Below are positions 22,004-22,422 of a stretch of DNA of 22,422 nt, one piece after another. The number at the start of each line of letters is the position of its first letter. Within the stretch, counting starts at the first letter, position 1. Made by a program: the position numbers and the translations under genes. Location: positions 1 through 22,422 of IMG/VR virus record IMGVR_UViG_3300010354_000736, one strand, 5' to 3'. A model generated the notes under the pieces. That model saw nothing but the letters and a program-made list of their open reading frames with translations, was not told where the DNA came from and made no database searches. The DNA is from a virus.

Positions 22004-22422
22004 AGGCGGCAATGTATTCAAAGATGCGCAGGGCAAGCCCCTAACACAGCGCATCCAAAAGGCCGATGTGCCCGCCACTATCCAGTGGTTGGAACGCCTG
22101 ACCGGGCTGGATCTCACCGGTGCGGACAGCGACGAAGAAGGCGTGAGCCGACGTTGGCTGGGCAGCACAGGACGCAGATCCGACAGCGGTGATCTTGATC
22201 TAGTGGTCACAGACACTACTAAAGAAGAACTCTATGCGCGACTAGTGGCCTGGCTGCAACAGCAGGGACAGGATCCCAAGCAATGGATCAAGAAAGCAGC
22301 GGAACTGCATTTCCGCACACCCATTGCAGGCGATGCCAACAAAGGCTTTGTGCAGACCGACTTCAACTTTTATTCCTCGCCCGAGGACACTGAGTGGGCG
22401 CAGTTCTACATGAGCGGCACCA
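21990..22422 (+). CDS. Partial nucleotidyltransferase-like protein
   Basis: The frame starts MRINEGGNVFKDAQGKPLTQ at ATG 21990 and runs off the window edge after ~144 residues. GSTGRRSDSGDLDLVV (about residues 54-69) is the G-S-x(n)-SGDLDLVV site of the nucleotidyltransferase superfamily, with the paired metal aspartates in DLD. A later FVQTDFNFY may supply the third acidic residue. Family members transfer nucleotides to RNA, proteins or antibiotics; the target here is unknown. The link to a late promoter and to the small protein upstream suggests a role late in infection. Confidence 0.7.
   Translation, partial: MRINEGGNVFKDAQGKPLTQRIQKADVPATIQWLERLTGLDLTGADSDEEGVSRRWLGSTGRRSDSGDLDLVVTDTTKEELYARLVAWLQQQGQDPKQWIKKAAELHFRTPIAGDANKGFVQTDFNFYSSPEDTEWAQFYMSGT

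Overview
This window looks like part of the genome of a tailed phage of the T4 superfamily (myovirus), of the kind found in marine and freshwater viromes. The reasons are a UvsW-type recombination helicase, a T4 gp41-type replicative helicase directly downstream of a gp61-type primase, TATAAATA-type late promoters, near-consensus sigma70 promoters (typical of early/middle phage genes), dense packing with ATGA/GTGA overlaps, and many small conserved phage genes. No rRNA, tRNA, integrase, transposase or CRISPR array is visible. The host cannot be read from the sequence.

Layout. (1) 1-3725: a glycan-modification block with three related genes that resemble the C-terminal half of capsule-type GT-B transferases (3-362 partial, 359-1270, 2134-2985) and two GT-A type glycosyltransferases with DxD motifs (1267-2088 minus, 2955-3725). 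(2) 3727-4325: a probable virion protein under a perfect late promoter, closed by a strong terminator. (3) 4326-6144: a separate sigma70-driven unit. Three ~37-bp direct repeats, a palindrome over the -35 box and a consensus promoter precede a small conserved protein; a second consensus promoter precedes an AAA ATPase, followed by a terminator. (4) 6112-9071: a B12-type radical SAM enzyme with two uncharacterised genes. (5) 9079-14269: a rightward, tightly coupled run: UvsW helicase, SGNH-like protein, conserved protein, coiled-coil protein, SAM methyltransferase, possible clamp-loader small subunit, zinc-finger protein and a 209-residue miniature DnaE-like protein. (6) 14183-16088: a small leftward gene and a structural protein diverging from overlapping late promoters, then a second SGNH-like protein. 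(7) 16085-20148: primase and helicase reading right, and a PHP-less DnaE-type DNA polymerase reading left. (8) 20182-22422: a signal-peptide protein, a twitch-type radical SAM enzyme (leftward), a short conserved protein and a partial nucleotidyltransferase-like gene.

How it works together. Helicase, primase, polymerase, UvsW and a possible clamp-loader subunit form most of a replisome. The polymerase is family C (bacterial DnaE-like) rather than the family B gp43 of T4. The strongest candidate for something undescribed is the 209-residue DnaE-like protein at 13640-14269. It appears to keep all three catalytic aspartates in a protein less than half the size of the other DnaE homologue here, and it is translationally coupled to a zinc-finger protein and a possible clamp-loader subunit. 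A second regulatory pattern is that the -10 boxes of uvsW, the primase and the gene at 11218 lie so close to the start codon that the transcripts should be leaderless or nearly so.

All assignments come from reading motifs and recalled family features; no database search was run.
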